The notes: generated by a model from the sequence alone, not told the origin. A stretch of 64,000 bases of DNA from Acidobacteriota bacterium (GCA_016195985.1 JACPYP010000019.1:1-64000), one strand, 5' to 3'. Positions 36,531 through 45,806 are shown, counted from the first letter of the stretch. Numbers and translations are program-made.

Positions 36531-37334
36531 ATGTCTGAAAAGTGCCATAGTCTCCTCCGGTCGCCTCAGGGCCGCCTAACCGCCCATGTGGCCACCGTCT
36601 CCTGCGAATTCGCCCCGGGACTGACGCTTCCCGAGCATGAGCATCCAGAGGACCAGCTGGTCTTCGCCTCCCGTGGGGTGATGACGGTGCGGACCCGCGC
36701 CGGACTCTGGGTGGTGCCCCCGTCCCGGGCAGTCTGGATTCCGGCGGGCATCCCCCATGCCGTGGAAATGTCGGGCGCCGTGTCCATGCGCTCGCTCTAT
36801 TTCGCGCCTGGCTTGATGCGCGGCTTCCCCAACAGCTGTTCGGTGGTAACCGTAGGGCCATTGCTGCGGGAGCTGATCGTGCATGTCTGCGCCATCGGCC
36901 GGCTGAACAGGCGCCGCCCGGTTCAGGCCCGTCTCTTGGCCGTCCTGCTGGACCAACTTGGTCTGACGCCGACCCTCCCCCTCCAGCTGCCCCACCCCAT
37001 CGATCCTCGCGCCCAGCGGATCGCGCAGCTCCTCCTGGACAACCCTTCCGACTCCCGCACACTCGATCAACTCTGCGCCACCTCTGGCGCGAGCCGGCGC
37101 ACGATCCAGCGTCTTTTCCTTGCTGAAACCCGCATGGCCTTCCAACGATGGCGGCAGCAGCTTCGGCTCCTGCACGCCCTACAGCAGCTCGCCGCAGGTG
37201 AGAAGGTCACTGCGACGGCGCTAGAAGCGGGCTACAGCAGCCCAAGCGCCTTCGTCTCCATGTTCCGAAGGCAGCTAGGAACCACCCCAGCCCGCTACCT
37301 CGCCTCCGGCGGCAGCGGTGCCCTCCAAGGGTAG
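36531..37334 (+). CDS. AraC-family transcriptional regulator
   Basis: A 267-residue DNA-binding regulator. The N-terminal cupin-like effector domain has EHEHPEDQLVFASRGVMTV and WVVPPSRAVWIPAGIPHAV. The C-terminal AraC domain has two helix-turn-helix units: LDQLCATSGASRRTIQRLFL and TATALEAGYSSPSAFVSMFRRQLGTTPARY. It resembles the NimR/YdeO-like cupin regulators that control neighbouring efflux genes. Start choice between the ATGs at 36486 and 36531 is uncertain; neither has a strong ribosome site. The divergent VOC gene is a candidate target. Confidence 0.85.
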   Translation: MSEKCHSLLRSPQGRLTAHVATVSCEFAPGLTLPEHEHPEDQLVFASRGVMTVRTRAGLWVVPPSRAVWIPAGIPHAVEMSGAVSMRSLYFAPGLMRGFPNSCSVVTVGPLLRELIVHVCAIGRLNRRRPVQARLLAVLLDQLGLTPTLPLQLPHPIDPRAQRIAQLLLDNPSDSRTLDQLCATSGASRRTIQRLFLAETRMAFQRWRQQLRLLHALQQLAAGEKVTATALEAGYSSPSAFVSMFRRQLGTTPARYLASGGSGALQG

Positions 37335-37342
37335 ACTGGGCC

Positions 37343-38488
37343 ATGCTGCATCTGCCGCCCCTCTACCCCATCACCGACGCCACGCTTGCGGAGCCGCTCT
37401 CCGCCCAGATCCGCCGCCTGGGCGAAGCGGGCTATCCGCTGGTGCAGTTCCGGGGCAAGCCCCTGGATGCCCAGGCCCAGTGGGCGGAACTGCGGAAGGC
37501 CCTGGCCGAAGCGGCCGCCAACGGCGGCTGGCCCTTCATCTGCGTCAACGACCGGGCCGACTTGGCCCTTCTGGCGGCCCGGGAAGGCCTGGCCCCCTGG
37601 GGCCTGCACCTGGGGCAGGAGGATCTTCCCGCGGCCGAAGCGCGCCGCCTTCCGGGTCTGGAGAAGGCCCACCTGGGAACGTCCACCCACCAGGCCGGCG
37701 AATGGAACCTCGTGGACCCGGCCTGCGACCATGCGGGCGTGGGCCCCTTCCGCGGCACCGCCACCAAGACCGATCACGCGACCCCCATCGGCCTGGAGGG
37801 GCTGCGTTCTGGCTGCGCGGCCCTGCGCCGCCAAGGCCGGGCGCCCATCGCCATCGGAGGACTGGCCCTCGCCGATGCCTCCGCCTGTTTCGAGGCCGGA
37901 GCGGAGTCCCTGGCCATGGTGGGCGAGGTGCACCGCAGCGCCGACCCCGCCTCCCTGGGATGGGAGCTTCAGCGCCTGCGCTGGCGCGCCCGGCCGCCCT
38001 TCGAGCGCGGGCAAGGGCTGGCCCTCATTGGGGGCAGCGGCGCCGGCAAGACCACCTTCGGGCGACAGTTGGCCTGGGCCCTCGGCCTGCCCTTCCACGA
38101 CCTGGACGCGGCCATCGAGGAGCAGGAGGGCCGCCCGGTGGCAGAGATCTTTGCGACCTCCGGAGAGGCGGCCTTCCGCAACCTGGAGACGGAACGGCTG
38201 CCCGCCTTGATGGCCAGACCCGGCGTGGTGGCCCTGGGCGGCGGCGCCTGGGAGGCGCCCGCCAACCGGGCGGCGGTGGCCGGGGCCGGCTTCGCCCCGC
38301 TCTGGCTGGCGGTTCCACCACAGCAGGCCTGGGAACGGGCCAGCCGCGACCCCAACAGGCCCCTGGCCCGGGACCGGGCGGCCTTCATGGCCCGCTGGGC
38401 CGCCCGCATGCCCGCCTGGTCCCTGGCCCCCATGGTCCTTAGTTTTGGTCACAGTTCCCGGGACCTGGTGTCCGCCTTGCTAGACTAG
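37343..38488 (+). CDS. Fusion of thiamine-phosphate synthase and shikimate kinase
   Basis: A 381-residue protein joining two enzymes. Residues 1-205 are ThiE-like: YPITD, VQFRGKPLDAQ, FICVNDRADLA, GLHLGQEDLP, HLGTSTHQ, GVGPFRGTATK and IAIGGLAL follow the thiamine-phosphate synthase order, with the metal/pyrophosphate residues apparently kept. Residues 222-381 are shikimate kinase: Walker A GGSGAGKTT at 230-238, DLDAAIEEQEGRPVAEIF (Asp253, Asp255), AFRNLE (Arg279), VALGGGAW and RDPNRPLARD. The expected reactions, coupling of thiazole and pyrimidine to thiamine phosphate and phosphorylation of shikimate, share no pathway. The open frame is continuous with no internal start needed. Confidence 0.87.
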   Translation: MLHLPPLYPITDATLAEPLSAQIRRLGEAGYPLVQFRGKPLDAQAQWAELRKALAEAAANGGWPFICVNDRADLALLAAREGLAPWGLHLGQEDLPAAEARRLPGLEKAHLGTSTHQAGEWNLVDPACDHAGVGPFRGTATKTDHATPIGLEGLRSGCAALRRQGRAPIAIGGLALADASACFEAGAESLAMVGEVHRSADPASLGWELQRLRWRARPPFERGQGLALIGGSGAGKTTFGRQLAWALGLPFHDLDAAIEEQEGRPVAEIFATSGEAAFRNLETERLPALMARPGVVALGGGAWEAPANRAAVAGAGFAPLWLAVPPQQAWERASRDPNRPLARDRAAFMARWAARMPAWSLAPMVLSFGHSSRDLVSALLD

Positions 38489-38509
38489 GGTCACTCCCCC
38501 GGACTCCCA

Positions 38510-39250
38510 TTGGACCTGATCCTCTCCGATCTGCATTCAAACCTGCACGCCCTCCGGGCCGTGCTGCGCTTCGCGCGGCGCCGGGCCATCCACCGCTTCG
38601 TGTTCCTGGGCGACCTGGTGGGATACGGCGCCAACCCTAATCAATTGTTGGATAAGCTAAGAGAGCTGCGCCCCCGCTTCATGGTCCGGGGCAACCACGA
38701 CAAGGTCTGTGCCGGGCTCGAGCCCGATGCTTCCTTCAGCCTGCCGGCCCGTCAGGCGGCGGACTGGACGCGGGAGCGCCTGCGCCAGGACAACTGGCGC
38801 TTCCTGGCGGAACTGCCCGCGGGCCCTGCCTGGGTGGGCGAGGATTACATGATCGCCCACGGTTCCCCCATGGACGAGGACGCCTACCTGCTCCACATGC
38901 GGGAAATCAGCCAGGCCTTCGACGCCTTCCAGGGCCAGCTCTGTTTCTTCGGCCATACCCATCTGCCCGGCTGCTTCGAGCTGGATGAGGGCCGGGGCCA
39001 GCTGAACTGGATCTGCCTGACGCCGGGAGAATGGTTCCAACTGCAGCCCCACTGCCGCTACCTCGTCAATCCTGGCTCCGTGGGCCAGCCCCGGGACCGG
39101 GACCCACAGCTGTCCTTCATGACCTTCGACCCCAAGGGGAGGCGGCTGCGGCTGCACCGCCTCGACTACGACGTGAAAGGTGCCGCCAAGGCCATTCTGG
39201 CCGCTGGATTGCACCGCAACTTGGCCGACCGCCTCAGCCAAGGCATCTGA
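38510..39250 (+). CDS. Metallophosphoesterase
   Basis: A 246-residue calcineurin-like phosphoesterase. The motif set is complete: LILSDLHSNLHAL (DxH), VFLGDLVGYG (GDxxxxG), MVRGNHDK (GNHD), IAHGSP and FFGHTHLP (GHTH), which bind two metals. It resembles the bacterial YfcE/DUF-type phosphodiesterases that cleave small phosphodiesters; substrate unknown. The start is a TTG at 38510 since no ATG or GTG precedes the first motif. It follows the ThiE-AroK gene by 21 bases and probably shares its transcript. Confidence 0.88.
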   Translation: MDLILSDLHSNLHALRAVLRFARRRAIHRFVFLGDLVGYGANPNQLLDKLRELRPRFMVRGNHDKVCAGLEPDASFSLPARQAADWTRERLRQDNWRFLAELPAGPAWVGEDYMIAHGSPMDEDAYLLHMREISQAFDAFQGQLCFFGHTHLPGCFELDEGRGQLNWICLTPGEWFQLQPHCRYLVNPGSVGQPRDRDPQLSFMTFDPKGRRLRLHRLDYDVKGAAKAILAAGLHRNLADRLSQGI

Positions 39251-39264
39251 AAGGCAGATCCACC

Positions 39265-39963
39265 ATGGGCCACGCATCTCTCCTGTCCCCGCCCGTTCTG
39301 GAGCAGTTCCTCATCCAGGCCCGTCTCACCAAGGCGGTGGTGAGCCTCAGGCTGCAGGGCACCCCGTCCCGCCTGCTGGGCGACCTTCGCATTCACGCCT
39401 TCCGCGTGGGCGGCTCGTTGGAGCTTTCCGGCCTGCACACCCGGGATCTGGTGCCTGCCGCGGGCACGCCCGTCACCCTGACCATCCTGCTGGGCGACGA
39501 GGTCGTCACCCTGCAATCCGTCCTGCTGCCCCCGGACGGAACCGGCGAAACCAACCCCACCCTGCTGAGGCTGAGCTGGCCCCAGGAGCCGGCCCGCCTG
39601 CACCGCCGGAGGGATATGCGCGTGGCCGCCCCGGACCAGTCGCCCCTCAAGGTGAAGGTGAGCGTGGGGGGGCGCCAGCTGGAAGCCCTTCTCGTGAACC
39701 TCACGGAGACCGGCGTGGGGCTGGCGCTGGAAGAAACCCTGATGGTGGAGCTCCATGCCATGGTGGACATCGACGCCGAACTGCCGGACGGCTCGCTGCT
39801 CCGCTGCCCGGCCGAAGTGCGGCACCTCACCTGCATCGAGGGCCAGCCCTTCCCCACCCGGCTGGGCCTGGTGCTGCGCCCCGGCCCCGCCACGGACCTG
39901 GCGCCCATCCACCGCTTCATCCAGACGCGGAGGACCGATCGCTCCCACAGCTTCCGGCAGTAG
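39265..39963 (+). CDS. PilZ-domain protein, probable c-di-GMP receptor
   Basis: A 232-residue protein of YcgR-like layout: an N-terminal beta domain (about 1-110) followed by a PilZ domain. HRRRDMR supplies the RxxxR c-di-GMP motif and NLTETGVGL the second motif, with Thr in place of the usual Ser. It likely adjusts motility or envelope output to c-di-GMP levels. The ATG at 39265 has AAAGG ten bases upstream. The stop lies 3 bases from the convergent POT transporter stop. Confidence 0.82.
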   Translation: MGHASLLSPPVLEQFLIQARLTKAVVSLRLQGTPSRLLGDLRIHAFRVGGSLELSGLHTRDLVPAAGTPVTLTILLGDEVVTLQSVLLPPDGTGETNPTLLRLSWPQEPARLHRRRDMRVAAPDQSPLKVKVSVGGRQLEALLVNLTETGVGLALEETLMVELHAMVDIDAELPDGSLLRCPAEVRHLTCIEGQPFPTRLGLVLRPGPATDLAPIHRFIQTRRTDRSHSFRQ

Positions 39964-39966
39964 GCT

Positions 39967-41442
39967 TCAGCGCTTGGCGAAGCTCACCACCATGCCGCCC
40001 GCCCCCAGAAGCAGCATAATCACCGCCTGCACCAGGGTTTTGTAGGACACTTCCGCGCCGCCGAAGATCGACGAGTGGAGGAAGAGCAGGCCTGCCGCCA
40101 GCAGCAGCCCATAGATGCCCATCATGATCTTGCGCGCCTTGGCGTTGGTCTCTGGCGTGTCCTGGGCGAACATGCGGTCATAGATCACCAGCCCGATGGC
40201 CGCGCAGATATTCAGCGCCACGAAGATCAGCCAGAACTTCCGGGCCGCCGCCGCGGCGCCGGGCAGGCCCACCACGGGTTTGAGCATGGAGCCGTAGAGC
40301 GCGCCTCCCAGGCTGGAGCCGATGAGGCTGCCGATGACGCCGTAGAGGAAGGCGTAGCCCATGTAGACGGCTTTCTTGTCCGCGGGAGCGACGAGGCCGA
40401 CGTAACTGTAGTACTTCGGGTGGGCGGTCATCTCTCCGATGGAGAACACCGACAGGCCCAGGATGAACACCCAAACACTGGTGGAGGCCGCCAGGCAGAG
40501 GAAGCCCAGCGTTCCGATGACGATGCCCGACACCATGGTGGGCAGGGGCCTGACGTTCTTCACCACGCGGCTCACCAGCACCTGCAGCAGGATGATGGTG
40601 CCGCCATTCACCACGGTGACATGCTCCGTATCGAACTTCAGGGGCACGCCCAAGGAGGCGAAGAAGGCGTTCACGGGCTGGGTGTTCACGAAGTCTCGCA
40701 GGTACCAGAGCACCGAACCGAAGGTTTGGAAGTAAAGGATCCAGAACCCGGAATACACCACGATCATCAGCATGAAGCGGGCGTCGCCCAGCACCATGGC
40801 GGCGCCGCGGGCCACTTCGCCCAGGCTCTTGGTGTTCGTGGGCTTCGGCGGATCCTTGAACAGGAACACCGTGGGCAGCAGCATGGCGGCGCAGTAGAGG
40901 GCGGAGGCGATGAAGACGTAGCGCCAGGAGAAGCCCTTCAGCACGGTCACGAGAAGCGGTGCCAGGAAGGCGCCGATGTTGATCATCCAGTAGTAGATGC
41001 CGAAGCCGAAGCCAGAGTTCTCTTCCGTGGTGGTGCGCGCCAGGGTGCCGGAGATGATGGGCTTGAAGAGGCCCGCCCCTGTGGCCATGAACAGCAGCGA
41101 AGCGAACACGGCGCCGTAGGCCGTCACGTTGCCCGCCACGAAGTAGCCCGCCGACAGGATCGAGAAGGCGAAGAGCAGCATGCGCCGGTAGCCGTACCGG
41201 TCCGCCAGGGCCCCGCCCGCGATGGGGATCACGTAGGTGAAGGCGTAGATGAGGCTCTGCAGGAACCCCACAGACTGCTCCGTGAAGCCCAGGCCTCCTT
41301 GGGACACCTTGTTGGTGAGGTAGACCGCCAGCACCGAATTGAGGCCGTAATAGGCGGCCCGCTCGAAGAGCTCCATGACGTTCGCCAGCCAGAAGACTGG
41401 GGGAAAGGAGCGGAGGATTCCGGAAGAGCGCGGCGTCGACAT
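39967..41442 (-). CDS. POT-family proton-coupled oligopeptide transporter
   Basis: A 491-residue major-facilitator transporter with about 14 membrane helices. The first helix carries ELFERAAYYGLNSVLAVYL, the ExxERFxYYG-type signature of the POT/PTR2 family (here with Ala for Phe), and GALADRYGYRRML is the MFS loop motif. It would import di- and tripeptides with protons. This fits the secreted peptidases in the window. The ATG at 41442 follows a weak ribosome site. Confidence 0.9.
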   Translation of the reverse strand: MSTPRSSGILRSFPPVFWLANVMELFERAAYYGLNSVLAVYLTNKVSQGGLGFTEQSVGFLQSLIYAFTYVIPIAGGALADRYGYRRMLLFAFSILSAGYFVAGNVTAYGAVFASLLFMATGAGLFKPIISGTLARTTTEENSGFGFGIYYWMINIGAFLAPLLVTVLKGFSWRYVFIASALYCAAMLLPTVFLFKDPPKPTNTKSLGEVARGAAMVLGDARFMLMIVVYSGFWILYFQTFGSVLWYLRDFVNTQPVNAFFASLGVPLKFDTEHVTVVNGGTIILLQVLVSRVVKNVRPLPTMVSGIVIGTLGFLCLAASTSVWVFILGLSVFSIGEMTAHPKYYSYVGLVAPADKKAVYMGYAFLYGVIGSLIGSSLGGALYGSMLKPVVGLPGAAAAARKFWLIFVALNICAAIGLVIYDRMFAQDTPETNAKARKIMMGIYGLLLAAGLLFLHSSIFGGAEVSYKTLVQAVIMLLLGAGGMVVSFAKR

Positions 41443-41479
41443 CCGGCGATTATACGTGACAGTCGGGTCGGGAACCCCT

Positions 41480-41524
41480 CAAAGAAAAGGCCGGCGGCCC
41501 CTCCGGAAAGAGGGCTGCCGGCCG
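41480..41524 (-). terminator. Strong terminator after the PKD-domain gene
   Basis: GC-rich stem of about 14 bp (41489-41503 with 41510-41523), then TTTTCTTT on the minus strand. It lies 9 bases beyond the stop of the gene at 41533-43689. Confidence 0.88.
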
Positions 41525-41532
41525 GGCAGGCG

Positions 41533-43689
41533 TCAGAACCCGGACACCTGGAAATCGTCGAAATTGACCCGCCGCGAGGAGCCGTCCGTCTTGCGGATTT
41601 CGAAACGGATGGGGCCCGGAACGCTGAGCGTGAAGGTCGCGGTCTGCAGGGTGGGCGAAGCGGTGGTGACAGTGCCGCCTACCTGGGTCCAGGTGCTGCC
41701 ACTGTTGGTGGAGTACCAGAGGGTCCAGGTGGTGCTGGCGTCGGAACCATAGCTGCCATGCTTCACGGAAACGCTTTGCGCCCCGTTCGCCCAGTTGGTT
41801 TTCATGGTCAGCTTGCCGCTGTTGCGCGTGCGCACGCTTTGCGCGCCGTTCTTGGGATCGGCGCTGGTGTTGCCCAGCAGGGCGTCGTTCAGGGTCCAGG
41901 TGCCCGAGGGGAAGGTCACGTCTCCCGTGGCGTAGGCGGCCTTGGTGCCCGTGTCGAAGGTTTCCGTGAACGAGGTTCCACCACTGGTGGCGAAGGCCGC
42001 CGCGATGCTGTGATTCGCGGCCACGTTGGAGAAGGTGTAGGTGGCCAGGGCCCCCTGGTTCACACCATCTACGGTCACACTGCTCACTTGGTAGCCTGCA
42101 TTGGGCGTCATGGTGAAGGACTGGCTGGCACCCGCGCTCACGGAAACGGCGCCCGAGGGCGCGATCGTTCCGTTGGCCCCGGCGGAGGCCGTGATGGTGT
42201 AGCTCTGGCCCCCAGGCGCCACCGTGATGAGCCGCGTGGCGCTGGCGCTGGCCCCGGAGGCGTCCGAGGCGGTGAACGTCACGGTGTAGGTGACGGCACT
42301 GGCGGTGGCGTTGCTGAAGGTGTGGGTGGCGCTGACGCCCGTGGCCGTTCCGCCATCTCCAAAGGTCCAGCCATAGGTGATCGTGGCTGTGCTGCTGCTG
42401 TCCGTGGCGCTGCCCGCGAAGGACACCGACACGCCGGCGTTCACGCTGAGGTTGCCGCTGGGGGTGGTGATGGCCGCCGTGATGACGTTGGGCAGCACGG
42501 TACCCGCGTTGTAGGAGCCCACCTTGAAGGTGGTGGGATCGTACCACTTGTAGCCAGCGGCCGGGGTGGCCCAGGGTTCGGTCTGGGGTTCCGTGGAGCT
42601 GGCCGGATCCTCCATGGCCAGCAGCGCCGTGGGGGTGTCCAGCTGGAGACCCGCCACCTGGCTCAGCGCCGTGTAGGATTCATGCGTGGCCAGCCAGTCG
42701 ACGAGGTTGGACATGAGCGTGGCATCGTTCTGCTCCTGCCATCCCGCGTACGTGGTCTTGGCGCCGCCGGTCTCCTCCTTCAGGTATTTCGGGGTGGCGT
42801 CCTCGACGGGCGAGGAATCGCCGATGAAGGCGGCCTTCCCCAGGCCCACCTTGGCGATGGCCGCCATGGGACCTTCGGCGCGCCCGCCGCCGTTGTACAC
42901 GCCCTGGTCCACGGCGCTGGACCACTTCACCGTGGTGGCGGGCAGGTAGACCAGGCCCTTGGCCTTGGCGGGATCCAGGATCGCCAGCGTCGCGCCCGCG
43001 TGCATGGCCACCGTGGCCACGCCCGTGGTGATGTTGAAGGCCTGGCTGGGCACCACGATGTCGTTGGCCACGAGATCGCCCAGGGCGTTGTAGCGGAAGC
43101 GCACGCCGAAATTCGTGGCGAGCCAGTCCGAGCTGACCACCCCCTGCATGGGGTACGAGGCCGCCTCGGCGGCGCTCATGCCCTTGGCAGGATTGGTCCA
43201 AGCGCCCCGCCGGTATCCGTTGAAGACTTCAGAGCCGTCCCAGCGGTTCTTGTTGCGGTCGGCGTTGTAGTGGTCGGCGATGAGGAAGAGGGAGCCTCCG
43301 TTCTGGACGTACTGCAGCAGGGCCGCCTGCTCCGAGGTCTTGAAGGGGATGTTGCACTCGGCCATCACCACCACGTCCCAGCCTGTGAGATCCGCCAGCG
43401 TGATGGGCGTGACCTTGCGGAGCTCCTTCACGTAGTAGCCCTTGTCCGCCAGGGCGTTGGCGAAGTCCGAAAAGGCGCCGTCGATGACCCAGTCCGCCGC
43501 GCCGGCGGTGGAACCGTGCGTGTTGTCGAAGAGCACTTTCTTGCCGTTGACGGTGCCGCGGGCGGCGATGGAAGGCGCCGGATCGTTGGCGCCCTCGGCG
43601 GGGAGAGAGGTGGAGCCCGCCGCCCACAGCAAGGCCGCAAGCAGGGGATGGAAGACGCGGCGCGCGCGATCCGCCAGAGGGGAGGCCAT
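41533..43689 (-). CDS. Secreted ThuA/glutamine-amidotransferase-like protein with PKD domain
   Basis: A 718-residue exported protein. After a signal peptide (to about residue 33), residues 45-330 form an alpha/beta domain (KKVLFDNTHGST, WDVVVMAECNIP, QYVQNGGSLFLIADH) like Gldg/ThuA-type flavodoxin-fold domains. A PKD domain (ITYGWTFGDGGTATGVSATHTF) spans about 400-480, then an Ig-like repeat of the GYQVSSVTVDGV type, and a C-terminal beta-sandwich (about 560-718) like a concanavalin-type carbohydrate module. No catalytic residues are identified. It probably acts on or binds extracellular polymers. The flanking genes do not suggest a substrate. Confidence 0.78.
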   Translation of the reverse strand: MASPLADRARRVFHPLLAALLWAAGSTSLPAEGANDPAPSIAARGTVNGKKVLFDNTHGSTAGAADWVIDGAFSDFANALADKGYYVKELRKVTPITLADLTGWDVVVMAECNIPFKTSEQAALLQYVQNGGSLFLIADHYNADRNKNRWDGSEVFNGYRRGAWTNPAKGMSAAEAASYPMQGVVSSDWLATNFGVRFRYNALGDLVANDIVVPSQAFNITTGVATVAMHAGATLAILDPAKAKGLVYLPATTVKWSSAVDQGVYNGGGRAEGPMAAIAKVGLGKAAFIGDSSPVEDATPKYLKEETGGAKTTYAGWQEQNDATLMSNLVDWLATHESYTALSQVAGLQLDTPTALLAMEDPASSTEPQTEPWATPAAGYKWYDPTTFKVGSYNAGTVLPNVITAAITTPSGNLSVNAGVSVSFAGSATDSSSTATITYGWTFGDGGTATGVSATHTFSNATASAVTYTVTFTASDASGASASATRLITVAPGGQSYTITASAGANGTIAPSGAVSVSAGASQSFTMTPNAGYQVSSVTVDGVNQGALATYTFSNVAANHSIAAAFATSGGTSFTETFDTGTKAAYATGDVTFPSGTWTLNDALLGNTSADPKNGAQSVRTRNSGKLTMKTNWANGAQSVSVKHGSYGSDASTTWTLWYSTNSGSTWTQVGGTVTTASPTLQTATFTLSVPGPIRFEIRKTDGSSRRVNFDDFQVSGF

Positions 43690-43783
43690 AATGATCCTTT
43701 CAGGAAGTGAGGGGCCAAGCTTAACCAGCGCAGCGGCGCCTTCCCGCCGACGGGCCTGTTAATTGATGTGAATTTTTGGATCT

Positions 43784-44689
43784 ATGGAGAACCGCCCCGT
43801 GAAAACCATTTCGCTGCGCGTGGACGTGGACACCCTGGAAGGCTCGTTGGCGGGCATTCCCACCCTGCTGCGCCTGCTGGACAAGCACCGGATGCAGGCC
43901 AGCTTCTACTTCAGCTTCGGCCCCGACAACAGCGGCAAGGCCATCCGCCGCATCTTCCGCAAGGGCTTCCTGGACAAGATGCGCCGGACCAACGGCCCGA
44001 AGCTCTACGGCTTCAAGACCATGATGTACGGCGTGCTGATCCCCGCCCCCATCATCTGGAAGAAGGCAGCGGCCCAGATGCAGTCCGCCAGGGCCGCCGG
44101 GCACGAGGTGGGCATCCACGGTTGGGACCATGTGCAGTACCACGATCTGCTGGATCGCAAATCCCGCCGCTGGCTGGCGGACTGGTACGCGAATGCCCAC
44201 GAGGCCTTTGGTTCAGTCTTCGGCAGCAAGCCCCTGGGCGCCGTGAGCCCGGCCTGGCGCTGCAACGACACCACGCTGGAGCTGCAGGAGGCCTATGGCC
44301 TGGCCTATGCCGGCGACTGCCGGGGCTTCGCGCCCTTCTATCCCATCGTGAAGGGCCAGGTGCAGAGGACCCTTCAGATCCCCACCACCCTGCCCACCCT
44401 GGACGAGTTGCTGGGCCTGGACGGCCGCACCCCGGACCAGGTGAACCGGGAAGTGTGGGACCTGGTGCGCGAGGACGCCCTCAACGTCTACGCGCTGCAC
44501 ACGGAAGTCGAAGGCGGCGCCCTCTTCGAAACCTTCGATGCCTTCCTGGCCGGCCTCAACGAACGCGGCGTCCGGGCCCGCACCCACGCCGACTGGCTGC
44601 CGGAGCTGCTCGCCGCCCAGCCCCCCGCCAAACAGATCACCCGCCGCGACATCCCCGGCCGGGCCGGCTGGGTGAGCTGGGAAGGGTGA
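43784..44689 (+). CDS. arnD: ArnD-like polysaccharide deacetylase-family deformylase
   Basis: A 301-residue NodB-fold hydrolase closely resembling ArnD, which deformylates undecaprenyl-phosphate-4-formamido-arabinose in the periplasm for lipid A modification. LRVDVDTLEGSLAGIPTLLRLL, FYFSFGPDNSGKAIRRIF, GHEVGIHGWDHVQYHD (metal His-x3-His type region) and SPAWRCNDTTLEL follow the ArnD order; QIPTTLPTLDELLG is also characteristic. No other arn genes are in the window, so the substrate may be a different lipid-linked sugar. The GTG at 43799, which has GGAG upstream, is an alternative start. Confidence 0.82.
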   Translation: MENRPVKTISLRVDVDTLEGSLAGIPTLLRLLDKHRMQASFYFSFGPDNSGKAIRRIFRKGFLDKMRRTNGPKLYGFKTMMYGVLIPAPIIWKKAAAQMQSARAAGHEVGIHGWDHVQYHDLLDRKSRRWLADWYANAHEAFGSVFGSKPLGAVSPAWRCNDTTLELQEAYGLAYAGDCRGFAPFYPIVKGQVQRTLQIPTTLPTLDELLGLDGRTPDQVNREVWDLVREDALNVYALHTEVEGGALFETFDAFLAGLNERGVRARTHADWLPELLAAQPPAKQITRRDIPGRAGWVSWEG

Positions 44690-44774
44690 GCTGGGAAGGC
44701 ACAGGAGGCCCCCGTGGAGCCCTCGCAAGGCGAGGTTCCCTGCGGTAGCCTCAGGATCATCCTTCGAGGTCGCC

Positions 44775-45782
44775 ATGCGCCTGCCCTTCCTCCTTGCCGC
44801 CCTCCTTCCCCTGATGGCCCAGGAACCTGCCTCCGAAGCGCGCCTCAAGCATGTGGAGGGCCGCGTGAACGGCCTGCACTGGGAGCTGGACGCCCTCCGC
44901 AAGGCCACCGACGACCAGCTCTGGTTCCAGCGCCTCTCGGACGTGGCCGTGGTGGACAAGGTGACCTACACCGGCCCGCCGAACCCCCGGGGCGAGGAGC
45001 CCTACGGCATCAAGAACGAACGGCACCCCCTGAAGATCCAGCAGTACGTCTTCGTGCCCCGCAAGGCTGAGAAGGGAAGGAAACTGCCCCTCATCGTCCT
45101 GCCCCATGGCGGTGTCCACAGCGACTTCAGCACCTACCACGCCCACATCGTCCGCGAGATGGTGGAGCGCGGCTACATCGTGGTGGCACCTGACTACCGG
45201 GGCTCCACGGGCTACGGCAAGGGGCACTACGACGCCATCGACTACGGAGGCCTGGAAGTCGACGATGCGGTGGCGGGCCGCGACTGGGCCGTGGAGCACC
45301 TGCCCGTGGATCCCAAGCGCTGCGCCATGGTGGGGTGGAGCCACGGCGGCCTCATCGCCCTCATGGCCGTTTTCGACCACCCGGAGAAGTTCGCCGCCTG
45401 CTACGCCGGCGTGCCCGTCTCGGACCTGCTGATGCGCGTGGGCTACGCGGGGGAGGAATACCGGGACGACGCCGTGGTCCGCACGTTGTTCGGCGGCAAG
45501 ACCCCCAGCGAGGACGTGGATCTCGTGCGCCGCCGCAGCCCCGTGTGGAACGTCCACAAACTCCGGACGCCCCTCCTCGTCCACAGCACCACCAACGACC
45601 GCGACGTGAACGTGGTGGAGGTCGAATCCCTCCTCACCGCCTTGAAAGCCGCCGGCAAGACCTTCGAGTCCAAGATCTATCCCGACGCCCCCGGCGGCCA
45701 CAGCTTCAACCGCATCGACACCACCGTGGCCCTGGAATCCAGGAAAGAGATCTACGCCTTCCTCGAGAAACACCTGAAGTAG
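44775..45782 (+). CDS. S9/alpha-beta hydrolase-family peptidase, exported
   Basis: A 335-residue hydrolase with an N-terminal signal sequence (to about residue 15). The catalytic triad is Ser189 in VGWSHGGLIA, an Asp in STTNDRDVNV (Asp275 or Asp277), and His309 in PGGHSFN. The stretch PHGGVHSDFSTYHAH forms the oxyanion region. It looks like the catalytic domain of a dipeptidyl/acylaminoacyl peptidase without the propeller. The ATG at 44775 is preceded by GAGGT. Two terminator-bearing repeats follow its stop. Confidence 0.85.
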   Translation: MRLPFLLAALLPLMAQEPASEARLKHVEGRVNGLHWELDALRKATDDQLWFQRLSDVAVVDKVTYTGPPNPRGEEPYGIKNERHPLKIQQYVFVPRKAEKGRKLPLIVLPHGGVHSDFSTYHAHIVREMVERGYIVVAPDYRGSTGYGKGHYDAIDYGGLEVDDAVAGRDWAVEHLPVDPKRCAMVGWSHGGLIALMAVFDHPEKFAACYAGVPVSDLLMRVGYAGEEYRDDAVVRTLFGGKTPSEDVDLVRRRSPVWNVHKLRTPLLVHSTTNDRDVNVVEVESLLTALKAAGKTFESKIYPDAPGGHSFNRIDTTVALESRKEIYAFLEKHLK

Positions 45783-45806
45783 GGCCCGACCTGAATGGAT
45801 GGAAAC

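Noticed and set aside
44665-44700. Short duplication of about 14 bases around the arnD stop
   Set aside because: Real but too short to interpret; it affects only the 3' end and the intergenic gap.
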